From positions 1 to 64,000 of the forward strand of contig CAMUJH010000005.1 of NCBI GenBank assembly GCA_947089145.1: a stretch of DNA of 64,000 bases, given 5' to 3'. A model generated the notes under the pieces. It did no database searches. It saw only the letters and a program-made list of their open reading frames with translations, and had not been told where the DNA came from. Numbering within the stretch: the first letter of the stretch is position 1; the number at the start of each line of letters is the position of its first letter. The DNA is from an uncultured Hungatella sp. GTDB taxonomy: Bacteria > Bacillota > Clostridia > Lachnospirales > Lachnospiraceae. This document shows, piece by piece, positions 16,174 through 24,226 of this stretch. The position numbers and the translations under genes were made by a program.

Positions 16174-16557
16174 CTATGGTTCCCATGCATTTGTATCTCC
16201 TGTCCCTAAATCATCCCGGCAAGTCCACTTACCGTATGCTTCCATTCTTCGCTTTCCCTCTGCCATGAAGCTTTGCTCCTTTTCCACAATTTCCCAGATA
16301 TACTCCAAATGCCTCTCCACAAGCAGCTCTTCCATATGGCATTCCAATATCTGGCTCAACATATATAAATGGTTCACCGAAGGTAAAATCTGCCCTTTAA
16401 GCCACCTGTAAACAGGCTGCGGGCAAGACAGCATCAGCATCTTCTGAATCTCTCCCACTGAATATCCCTTATCTCCAATGCGCTTTCTCAAAATCTGCCC
16501 TGTCCGTTTCATGTCAATATTAGAATAAACTTTATCTTTCTTCATATGTGCGTTCAT
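16174..16557 (-). CDS. XRE-type helix-turn-helix protein
   Basis: Residues 17-75 form a helix-turn-helix of the Cro/C1 type: GQILRKRIGDKGYSVGEIQK, then SCPQPVYRWLKGQILPSVNH and LYMLSQILECHMEELL. The C-terminal 45 residues are charged and probably helical. GGGAGG lies about 14 bases upstream of the ATG at 16557, somewhat far; a start at the ATG of MKKDK (16545) is possible. It is a small transcription regulator of unknown target. Confidence 0.75.
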   Translation of the reverse strand: MNAHMKKDKVYSNIDMKRTGQILRKRIGDKGYSVGEIQKMLMLSCPQPVYRWLKGQILPSVNHLYMLSQILECHMEELLVERHLEYIWEIVEKEQSFMAEGKRRMEAYGKWTCRDDLGTGDTNAWEP

Positions 16558-16664
16558 GCTGCCGCCTGATCCTCCCTTCCGCCATGCTGCAGCCAGCGCC
16601 AGCCGGATACGTCCAGGCTTATGCCTGATTATCCCTGTACATTCCTGAAAAATGATGGCCAGAA

Positions 16665-17045
16665 TTACTTCCTCGCTGCAGTTCTCGGCTTATATACCCG
16701 CTCACTTAAAAGGTATTCCTCCTCTTTCCGCTGCTGTCCCAAAAGCTGCCGCATCCGGTTGAGAACATCCCGGCTTTTGGGGTCTTCAAAAAATTTCACG
16801 ATCCGTTCATTCCACTTTACAATATCTTTATTCGCCCTGCGTATCCTCCGGCTCTGCTGCAGTCTGGCTGCCGCCTGGTTTCTCTCTGTCCGGCCCGGGG
16901 CAAATTCCATCTCATGGAGCAAATCCTGAAGTCTTCTGTCCTCTTCATTAACTTGTTCGTAGGCATACTGGTACTCTCTGCGGCATTCATCTATAAAGTT
17001 TAGAAACACCTCCAGCTGGTATGCCGGACTTACATTTTTTCCCAT
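16665..17045 (-). CDS. Hypothetical coiled-coil protein
   Basis: The 126-residue protein is almost entirely helical and strongly charged (YQYAYEQVNEEDRRLQDLLH, RNQAAARLQQSRRIRRANKD). There is no signal peptide or membrane segment. The family is not recognised. It lies upstream of the XRE-type gene on the same strand, with about 107 bases between them, so co-transcription is possible. Confidence 0.6.
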   Translation of the reverse strand: MGKNVSPAYQLEVFLNFIDECRREYQYAYEQVNEEDRRLQDLLHEMEFAPGRTERNQAAARLQQSRRIRRANKDIVKWNERIVKFFEDPKSRDVLNRMRQLLGQQRKEEEYLLSERVYKPRTAARK

Positions 17046-17285
17046 TTATGGCTCCACTCCCCAGCTCTTCTGTGCTGCTTCTATAATAGCGCAAAAGCCC
17101 CTTGTTGTCATTGGACATTTAATCCAAAACGGCAGATTTTATCAATGTTTATCTTTGTTTGTACAAATCCCTTAAAAATGCCGGTTCTATCGGGATTATT
17201 CAACACCATTCCTTACTATACGGCTTGTCAGCGGCCGTCTTTATTTATGTGAATATTTCTCCTATTCGGGGTAAAAATGGGGTAG

Positions 17286-17311
17286 TAAAAAGGGCGGTCA
17301 AAATGCCGCCC
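17286..17311 (-). terminator. Second hairpin terminator after spoIIID
   Basis: GGGCGG-loop-CCGCCC followed on the minus strand by five T. It lies about 95 bases beyond the first spoIIID terminator and could serve as a backup. Confidence 0.65.
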
Positions 17312-17370
17312 CTGCTGCCAAAATGCATGTCTCCAAGTACCGTATATTTCTTCAACATCATTCCTTACAA

Positions 17371-17400
17371 AACAAGAAGAGCCACTCCCCAGAATGGCTC
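17371..17400 (-). terminator. Terminator of spoIIID
   Basis: GAGCCA / TGGCTC stem followed on the minus strand by TTCTTGTTTTG, directly after the spoIIID stop codon. Confidence 0.6.
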
Positions 17401-17408
17401 CTCCGATT

Positions 17409-17684
17409 TTATTCGTCCTCCTTGCTGCAGATTGCCAGCCTGTGCTGATATTTCTCCCGAGTGGCAAGTCCGCCGCGTATATGGCGCTCAGATTTGTTTA
17501 CATCCAGCACTACCCGTGCTCTGGCGGCCAGAGATGGATTAATGTCTTCCAGTCTTTCTGTTACATCCTTATGAACCGTAGATTTGGAAATCCCGAACTT
17601 TTTCGCCGTCTGCCGCACCGTGGCATTGTGGTCTATAATGTAATTGGCAATAGCCACTGCACGCTCCTCGATATACTCCTTCAA
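17409..17684 (-). CDS. spoIIID: Stage III sporulation protein D
   Basis: The 91-residue protein matches SpoIIID closely: KEYIEERAVAIANYIIDHNA, then the helix-turn-helix TVRQTAKKFGISKSTVHKDV and the basic tail. SpoIIID is a mother-cell transcription factor that binds DNA as a monomer and adjusts sigma-E regulon genes. The start is a TTG with GGGGGAA upstream, which fits the usual N-terminus. The 3' part of 17685-17765 upstream contains no further gene. Confidence 0.95.
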   Translation of the reverse strand: MKEYIEERAVAIANYIIDHNATVRQTAKKFGISKSTVHKDVTERLEDINPSLAARARVVLDVNKSERHIRGGLATREKYQHRLAICSKEDE

Positions 17685-17765
17685 GGTTTTCCCCCTGAAA
17701 CTGTTTTTTACATCATATGCAGGGGGTTACCTTAATATGTTCATGGAATTTTCACATTTCCGGCC

Positions 17766-18545
17766 CTATGGGCGCAGGCCCATGCCGCCCTCCAGAGTAA
17801 TCGTTTCTCCAGACATATATTTAAAGTCCTGAGAGCCTAACAGCACGCAGACCCGTCCGATATCTTTCTCCGGATCTCCGAACCTGCCCATTGGCACTGC
17901 CTTTAAATTCTTTTCATAAGCCTCAGGGTAAGAAGCCTTAAAGTTTTCCAGCTGAGAAGTCATGGCCAGGGGGCAAACCACATTTACATTGATATTGTCC
18001 CTGCCCCATTCCGTAGCCGCCACGCGGGAAAGTCCGCGGACCCCTTCCTTTGCCGCCGCATAGGAACACTGGCCTGCGTTTCCGAACAGCCCTGCTCCCG
18101 AAGCAAAATTGATTACAGACCCCTGTGTTTCCTTCAGATAAGGGTAACATTCCCTCATATAATAGAATGTTGCATACAGGCCGGAATAAATGCCCAGATC
18201 AAAATGATCCCTGGTCTGCATGGACAGCGGAATGCCGGAAGCAGATGCCTGCGCATTATTGATCAGCACGTCAATACGCCCAAAAGTCTCGATGGTCTTT
18301 TTCACCACGGCCTTTACCCGGTCTTCCGATTCGTCATCAGGAGTTACATCCGCCTGCATGGCCAGAACTTTAATGCCATAAAGGTTTTCCAGTTCCTCCT
18401 TTGCATCCAGCAGCTTCTGCTCATTGCGTCCCGTAAGCACCAGGCTGGCGCCCTCTTTTGCATAAGCCACCGCAATGCCGTATCCAATGGATTTTGCCTT
18501 TCCGCCACCGGTTATAATTGCTACCTTTCCGTCAAAAATTCCCAT
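17766..18545 (-). CDS. Short-chain dehydrogenase/reductase
   Basis: The 259-residue protein has the SDR signature: cofactor loop TGGGKAKSIG (12-21), NNAQ (97-100, variant of NNAG), catalytic S149, Y162 and K166 (YAAAK), and a C-terminal GETITLEGGMGLRP. It resembles 3-oxoacyl-ACP reductase-like and 2,4-dienoyl-CoA reductase-like enzymes; the substrate is not clear. It sits between spoIIID and a two-component system without close spacing to either, so it may be transcribed alone. Confidence 0.88.
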   Translation of the reverse strand: MGIFDGKVAIITGGGKAKSIGYGIAVAYAKEGASLVLTGRNEQKLLDAKEELENLYGIKVLAMQADVTPDDESEDRVKAVVKKTIETFGRIDVLINNAQASASGIPLSMQTRDHFDLGIYSGLYATFYYMRECYPYLKETQGSVINFASGAGLFGNAGQCSYAAAKEGVRGLSRVAATEWGRDNINVNVVCPLAMTSQLENFKASYPEAYEKNLKAVPMGRFGDPEKDIGRVCVLLGSQDFKYMSGETITLEGGMGLRP

Positions 18546-18617
18546 TTCATGCTATCTCCTTGTATTGATAATATTTTAACGATTCTTCAAAAAGCATAAC
18601 AGCATACAGGCTGTTTG

Positions 18618-19412
18618 TCAAGGGGCGGCTTCTGCCGTGAAATTATTTTTCCCCTGCTCCGGCTTCCCTTCCAGGCTTTTCCTTATGTACTGCCGGTAAT
18701 CCGCCGGCGAAAAACCTATTTTCTCTTTAAACACCCTGGAAAAATAATGCTGGCTGGCAAATCCTGTCTTCTCGGCAATCTCCACCAGTTTCATTTCCGG
18801 GTTTTTCATCAGAAGAGACACTGCCCTGTCAATTCTCATTTTTGTCAGCAGCTCTGAAAACGAACTTCCAGTCTCCTGCTTAACAATCCTGGTGACATAG
18901 GACTGGGACAAATGAAATGTTTCCGCCAGTTCTCCCAGAGAAAAGCTTTGCTCCGTAAAATGCACCTGCATATATCCCAGGATTCTCTGCTCCGTGGTTT
19001 CCTCCTTTTCCACAAAAACCTTCTGCGTCAGCTGCTCCCTGCGGATCTGCTCCAGTACCTTCTGAAGTATTGCCAGAAGCTCATTTCTGTCAATAGGCTT
19101 CAGCAGGTAATCCACCACGTTCAGATGGCACGCCCTGCGGGCATACTGGAATTCATCATGTCCGGAAATAATAATAAATCTGGTTTTAATCTCCCGGTTC
19201 TGAGCTTCCTCCACCACATCAAGCCCGGCCATCCCAGGCATATTAATATCCATTAAGGCAATAAATGGCTGCTGCTTCACAATCAGCTCCAAAGCCTGTA
19301 TTCCATTGGCGGCTGCCCCGCTTACCTCAAGGGGAAGTCCTGATTTCTCAACCCATGATTTTAATCCGTTGCGCAAAATCGGTTCATCGTCACAGATCAC
19401 TATATCAACCAT
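18618..19412 (-). CDS. YesN-type response regulator with AraC output domain
   Basis: Residues 1-120 form a receiver domain with acidic pocket D8/D9 and phosphorylation site D55 (LMDINMPG). The last 100 residues are an AraC-type DNA-binding domain (SFSLGELAETFHLSQSYVTR ... VEIAEKTGFASQHYFSRVFK). It overlaps the sensor kinase gene by eight bases, forming a YesM/YesN pair. Pairs like this usually control transport or metabolic genes next to them; here the divergent flavin reductase lipoprotein is the obvious candidate. Confidence 0.92.
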   Translation of the reverse strand: MVDIVICDDEPILRNGLKSWVEKSGLPLEVSGAAANGIQALELIVKQQPFIALMDINMPGMAGLDVVEEAQNREIKTRFIIISGHDEFQYARRACHLNVVDYLLKPIDRNELLAILQKVLEQIRREQLTQKVFVEKEETTEQRILGYMQVHFTEQSFSLGELAETFHLSQSYVTRIVKQETGSSFSELLTKMRIDRAVSLLMKNPEMKLVEIAEKTGFASQHYFSRVFKEKIGFSPADYRQYIRKSLEGKPEQGKNNFTAEAAP

Positions 19413-21102
19413 TAAGCTCCTCCATCCTTTTATCCTGCAGTCCTGTAAGGAAAATTCTCACACAGGTTCCTTTTCCTTCCCCTGAATCTATACTTATGCC
19501 TGCCGATTCTCCATAAAGGAGACGGATTCGGTTATTTACATTAATCAATCCATAGCTTTTTGCCGCAGTCCCCTTTTTCAGATCTTCCCGCAGCCGTCTC
19601 AGCTGTTCTTCTTTCATCCCCACCCCGTCATCCTCCACTTCCATCACAAGCTTCTCTTCCTGCTGCGTTACACGGATATGGATAATTCCCGGCGCCATCT
19701 TAGGTATTATCCCATGCTGAATGCCGTTTTCCACCAGCGGCTGCAAAATCAGCTTCAGTACCTGTAAGGAGTCTTCCGCCTGAATTTGAAAATCATAATC
19801 CAGCACATCCTGAAAACGGATTTTTTGTATTTTCAGATAACTCTTTACGTGTTCCAGTTCCTTCTTCAGAGGGATAATTTCTTTCCCCTTGCTTAAGGAA
19901 ATTCTGAAAAAGGCAGACAGGGAATGTATCATAGTAACCATGTCCTCATCGCTGGTATCATAGGCTTTATACAGCAGTGTATCCAGGGTATTATACAGAA
20001 AGTGAGGATTGATCTGCGCCTGGAGAACCCTCAGTTCCGCCGTCCGCTTTTCCCGCTCATCCTCCGCTGTCTGCAGCACCAAAGCATGCATCTTTTTGAC
20101 CATTTCGTCAAAAGAGCAGGACAGGCTGGCAATTTCATCTCTTCCTTTCATGTTAAGGCACACGTCCCAATTTCCTGTTTCTACTTTTTTCATCGCCTTT
20201 GTCAGCCTTCTGATAGGTTCGGTGACGCTTCGGGATACCAGAACGCTGCATACAAACAGCAGGATCATTACAATTAGAAGAACCATGGACAGCTTAACCT
20301 TAAGCTGCCTGGTATCTTCCATAAGCCGGGCATTCTGGACTGATGTGCAGAGATACCAGTTTTCAGTGTAGGGGATCAAGGTATAGAATATGGTTTCTGC
20401 TCCGTTTTCCATATTCAGGATGCCCTTTCTTCCTGTTTTCAGTTCCGGCAGCAGGGCTTTCATTGCTGCTTCACTGACTCCGTCTCCCGTATAGGTATTT
20501 CCCTCCGGGTCCATGATCCACGACTTCCCATCGTAAAACTCCAGTTCCGCCACAATCTCATGAAGCTTTTCCAGAGAAATCGCCGCATTGAGAAATCCAT
20601 AAACTTCATCTCTGCTATTTCTTAAAGGATAGCAGATCAGGGAAATTTCCGCCTGGTCTGTCCTGGAAATTACGGGAGCGGACAGCACATACTCCCTGTC
20701 TCCTTTCATGGCCCGATGGAAATATTCTCTGGACGACACATCAATATATCTGTCCTGGCTGACCCAGCCGATTCCGTCCCCGTACCCTACGGCAAAGGTT
20801 CCCCACTCATTTCCATACTGCGTCCCAATATTTTCGTTAAGGCGGGCAATATAGGGAACTGCTCCCTCAACACTGCCGTCCCTCAGGGCCTCATTCATGG
20901 CAATAACTCTCAGTTCTGTGAGACGCTGCCCCAGCCACTGCCCCACCTCCTGGGACTTAAATTCAAATGACTGGGTAGAAAAAGAATCCACCATTTTTTT
21001 ATTGGTCTTTTCTATGGCAGCGGCAGAAAAGAACATCAGAAACAAAAACCCTACTGTAAACAGCATGGAAAACAGCAAAAGAATCCTGCTTTGCAATTTC
21101 AT
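19405..21102 (-). CDS. YesM-type sensor histidine kinase
   Basis: The 565-residue protein has an N-terminal membrane helix (about 8-30), an extracellular dCache-like sensor (about 35-265), a second membrane helix (about 270-290), a HAMP domain (to about 345), then a His_kinase domain of the LytS/YesM type with phospho-acceptor H367 (QINPHFLYNTLD) and ATPase motifs (VENGIQHG, EVEDDGVGM, GLINVNNR). The extracellular domain suggests sensing of an external ligand, possibly an electron acceptor or its breakdown product. Confidence 0.92.
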   Translation of the reverse strand: MKLQSRILLLFSMLFTVGFLFLMFFSAAAIEKTNKKMVDSFSTQSFEFKSQEVGQWLGQRLTELRVIAMNEALRDGSVEGAVPYIARLNENIGTQYGNEWGTFAVGYGDGIGWVSQDRYIDVSSREYFHRAMKGDREYVLSAPVISRTDQAEISLICYPLRNSRDEVYGFLNAAISLEKLHEIVAELEFYDGKSWIMDPEGNTYTGDGVSEAAMKALLPELKTGRKGILNMENGAETIFYTLIPYTENWYLCTSVQNARLMEDTRQLKVKLSMVLLIVMILLFVCSVLVSRSVTEPIRRLTKAMKKVETGNWDVCLNMKGRDEIASLSCSFDEMVKKMHALVLQTAEDEREKRTAELRVLQAQINPHFLYNTLDTLLYKAYDTSDEDMVTMIHSLSAFFRISLSKGKEIIPLKKELEHVKSYLKIQKIRFQDVLDYDFQIQAEDSLQVLKLILQPLVENGIQHGIIPKMAPGIIHIRVTQQEEKLVMEVEDDGVGMKEEQLRRLREDLKKGTAAKSYGLINVNNRIRLLYGESAGISIDSGEGKGTCVRIFLTGLQDKRMEELNG

Positions 21103-21211
21103 ATTCTTACCTCAAAATCTCCATGTCGGCGTATACCTGGATCGGTTAATACAGTTCGTAAAAGTGCAAATTTCCGAAAGATACTCCAAATACATTTTTC
21201 TTCTATTATAC

Positions 21212-21217
21212 TATAAT
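21212..21217 (+). promoter_or_regulatory. -10 box of the flavin reductase gene
   Basis: TATAAT about 47 bases before the ATG. There is no good -35 box 17 bases upstream, which fits activation by the divergently encoded YesN-like regulator (inference). Confidence 0.45.
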
Positions 21218-21263
21218 ATTTGTGTTAAATGAATAACAATCTTATAAAAATGGAGGGAACACT

Positions 21264-23108
21264 ATGAAAAAACTAACAGGCATTCTTTTAAGCTCTGCTC
21301 TGGCTCTTTCTCTGACGGCATGCTCCGGCTCCGGGGCCAGCGAGACTTCTGCCCCGGCGGCTGAAACTACAACTGCTGCCCAGACAAAAGCGCCGGAATC
21401 CCAGGCGCCGGAAACAGAAGCTGCCGGAATCCCTGACGGGACCTATGAAGGCCAGGGAACCGGAAAAGGCGGCACAATTAAGGTTGAACTGACCATTAAG
21501 GATTCCCAGATTACGGACATTAAGGTTTTGGAGCATCAGGAAACTCCTGGATATGCGGACGCCATGGACAAACTTCGTGAGACCATGATTGCCACCAATC
21601 AGATTGATGTGGATATGGTTTCCGGAGCTACGCTTTCTTCCACGGGCTTTCTTGAAGCTGTAAATAATGCTTTTGAGAAAACGGGAGCGGCCTCTGACCT
21701 TCTGGCTGCCAAGGCAGCAGCGGCCTCTGAGGAAAAAGCCGATCACTATGATGCAGACGTAATCGTCGTAGGTGCCGGCGGAGCCGGTCTTTCTGCCGCT
21801 ATTACAGCAGCAGAAAACGGAGCGGATGTGATCGTAGTAGAAAAGATGAACAATACCGGCGGCAACACCCTGATTTCCGGCGGCGAAATGGCTGCCCCCG
21901 GCAACTGGCTTCAGGAGGGAGAAGGTATTGACGACAGCACGGATCAGTTTTACCAGGATATTTTAGCCGGCGGCGACAATGAGAATGATCCGGAGCTTGT
22001 CCGCGTCCTTGCTGACAATGCCCTGGAAGCTGCTATCTGGCTGAGAGATGATGTGAACGTACAGTTTGAAGATTATATGCTGTTTTTCGGCGGCCATTCT
22101 GTAAAGCGTTCCCTGGTTCCTTTGAATGCCAGCGGCGTGGAACTGATTCAGAAGCTTCAGGCAAAGGCTGAATCCCTTGGCGTAGAGATTCACACAAACA
22201 CCGCAGCTGTGGAACTGGTTCAGACCGACGGAAAAGTAACTGCCGTAAAGGCACAGTCTGACGGACAGGACATTACTTACAATGCATCCAAGGGCGTAAT
22301 CCTTGCCACCGGCGGCTTTGGCTCAAACCTGGAAATGCGCATTGCCAACAATCCTCAGATGGATGAGAAGATTCTCTCTACCAATTCTGTAGGAAGTACC
22401 GGCGACGGCATCACTATGGCTGAGGCTCTGGGCGCCCAGACCGTTGATATGCAGTATATTCAGACCTATCCAACATGTGACCCTGAGACAGGAACTCTTC
22501 TCTATGTTGGCGATGTCCGCCTGGAAGGCCGCGCGATCCTGGTAAACCTGGAAGGAAAGCGTTTTGTGGAGGAACTGGAGCGGCGTGATGTTATTTCTAT
22601 GGCTGTAAAAGAGCAGACCGGCGGCGTATCCTATCTGTTCTGGGATGAAGCCAGCATGCAGGCCTCCGGAGTAAATGCCAGCCACAAAAAAGAATATGAT
22701 AATCTGATTGAACGCGGAATCCTTGTAAAAGCAGACACTGTAGAGGAAGCTGCCGCACACTTCGGCATTGACGCAAAAGAACTGCAGGCTACCATTGACC
22801 GTTACAACCAGTACTGCGCCGACGGAAAAGATCTGGAATTCAACAAGCGGGGAGAACTGACCGCTTTCACCGACGGGCCATACTACATCATGAAGAGCAC
22901 TCCGGCTATCCACCACACCATGGGCGGTCTGAAGATCAATACCAATGCTCAGGTTCTGACTACGGAAAACGAGGTGATTCCAGGGCTCTATGCCGCAGGC
23001 GAAGTTACTGGCGATATCCACGGAACCAACCGTCTTGGCTCCGACGCCATTGCCGATATTACGGTATTCGGACGGATTGCAGGCTTTAACGCTGCTACCG
23101 CTGAGTAA
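21264..23108 (+). CDS. Extracellular flavin reductase lipoprotein (fumarate/urocanate reductase family)
   Basis: A lipoprotein signal ends in LTAC (C20), so the protein is anchored outside the membrane. Residues about 55-135 form an FMN-binding domain with SGATLSS (T123 is the expected site of covalent FMN attachment by ApbE). Residues 163 onward form the FAD_binding_2 reductase domain (VVGAGGAGLSAA, HHTMGGL, HGTNRLGSDA). Such enzymes reduce fumarate, urocanate, cinnamates or similar enoates as respiratory electron acceptors. The acceptor here is unknown. GGAGGG precedes the ATG; a YesM/YesN pair lies divergently. Confidence 0.92.
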   Translation: MKKLTGILLSSALALSLTACSGSGASETSAPAAETTTAAQTKAPESQAPETEAAGIPDGTYEGQGTGKGGTIKVELTIKDSQITDIKVLEHQETPGYADAMDKLRETMIATNQIDVDMVSGATLSSTGFLEAVNNAFEKTGAASDLLAAKAAAASEEKADHYDADVIVVGAGGAGLSAAITAAENGADVIVVEKMNNTGGNTLISGGEMAAPGNWLQEGEGIDDSTDQFYQDILAGGDNENDPELVRVLADNALEAAIWLRDDVNVQFEDYMLFFGGHSVKRSLVPLNASGVELIQKLQAKAESLGVEIHTNTAAVELVQTDGKVTAVKAQSDGQDITYNASKGVILATGGFGSNLEMRIANNPQMDEKILSTNSVGSTGDGITMAEALGAQTVDMQYIQTYPTCDPETGTLLYVGDVRLEGRAILVNLEGKRFVEELERRDVISMAVKEQTGGVSYLFWDEASMQASGVNASHKKEYDNLIERGILVKADTVEEAAAHFGIDAKELQATIDRYNQYCADGKDLEFNKRGELTAFTDGPYYIMKSTPAIHHTMGGLKINTNAQVLTTENEVIPGLYAAGEVTGDIHGTNRLGSDAIADITVFGRIAGFNAATAE

Positions 23109-23134
23109 GGCTGTCTGAATAACATAAATCAGTC

Positions 23135-23170
23135 GGCTGTGTCCGGAAATTCAATTTCCCGGGCGCAGCC
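23135..23170 (+). terminator. Hairpin after the flavin reductase gene
   Basis: GGCTGTGTCCGG pairs with CCGGGCGCAGCC (two G-U wobbles), enclosing a further GAAATT/AATTTC stem. Only a short TTTT follows later, so termination efficiency is uncertain. Confidence 0.5.
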
Positions 23171-23239
23171 GCCTGCTGTTTTATGCTGAAAAATGCCGCT
23201 CCATCCGTCAGCCTGCCTGCAGCAGTCCACATACAAAAT

Positions 23240-24226
23240 TTAGTGGCCATGCATCTGTAAAAAAGCTGTATTTTCAATTCTGTCTGCCAGTTCTGCGGCT
23301 GAAATAGGTATTTTGTCAGGGTAATTACATACATATTTTGGATAATCACTGTCTTTCAGACCCTCAATCAGAATAATATCAGCCTCTTTAAAGGCTTCCA
23401 TAAGCATCCTCTCATTGGGATTGCCTGATTCCTTCATAACCATCAGCCTGTTCGGGGAATATACCGCAGTCCCGTAAGCTCCTGCCTTCTGAAACCGGTA
23501 AGTGTCCGTTCCCGGCACGTCGCCTTCAAAATCATGACCGTCATGCTTAATGACAGCTACTTTATACCCTCTGTTTTTCAACTCCGGAATCAATTGGGTT
23601 ATCAATGTGGTTTTTCCTGAATTTTTATAACCGCTGACAGCAAATACAAAAGGTCTTTTATTCTGTCTCTTCAGCCGGCAGTATTCCTGAGGAGTATTGA
23701 TATTTATGGCGTTTCTGTTTTCATGTTCCAGCGCAATTTTCCCATACCCTGCCTTTTCTATGGCTTCTGTCATTTTGCGTTTTCCCTCCTGCAGCTGTTT
23801 AAGCAGTACAGGCAGAGCGCTTTTAGGGTAAACCCCTGGAAACGGAAAAATGCTTCCTTCCCCTTTTGTTATCACTATTCCCAGGGTTCTTTGGTATTCT
23901 TTTATCAGCTGCTTAACAATTTCCCTGTCTATAAACGGCATATCGCAGGCTGCAGCCAGCAATGCTTCGTGGGGACAGCACTCCAGTCCGGTGCAGACTG
24001 CCCCCAAAGGTCCTGTCCCGGGATATTTGTCCTCAACAAGGGGCAGCCCTGTCTTTGTATATGGCTCTGGCTCGTCCACTGACAAATATACCGTTTCCAG
24101 ATCAGCCATTCCCGCCAGAATATGACGATAAAAAGGTTTTCCCTCATATTCCAAAAAAAGCTTTTTTTCTCCGCCCATTCTGCGGTTTTTCCCGCCTGCC
24201 AGCAAATAGCCTGCTATGTCACTCAT
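23240..24226 (-). CDS. mobA: MobA-MobB fusion, molybdenum cofactor guanylyltransferase
   Basis: Residues 1-190 are MobA, which joins GMP to molybdopterin: LLAGGKNRRMGGEKKLFL near the N-terminus and ACDMPFID as the metal-binding part. Residues about 193-328 are MobB, a GTP-binding P-loop protein with VSGYKNSGKTTLI and AVIKHDGHDFEGD. The fused form delivers molybdopterin guanine dinucleotide to a target enzyme. Its start overlaps the stop of the adjacent molybdopterin oxidoreductase by four bases, so the cofactor enzyme and its user are translationally coupled. Confidence 0.92.
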   Translation of the reverse strand: MSDIAGYLLAGGKNRRMGGEKKLFLEYEGKPFYRHILAGMADLETVYLSVDEPEPYTKTGLPLVEDKYPGTGPLGAVCTGLECCPHEALLAAACDMPFIDREIVKQLIKEYQRTLGIVITKGEGSIFPFPGVYPKSALPVLLKQLQEGKRKMTEAIEKAGYGKIALEHENRNAININTPQEYCRLKRQNKRPFVFAVSGYKNSGKTTLITQLIPELKNRGYKVAVIKHDGHDFEGDVPGTDTYRFQKAGAYGTAVYSPNRLMVMKESGNPNERMLMEAFKEADIILIEGLKDSDYPKYVCNYPDKIPISAAELADRIENTAFLQMHGH

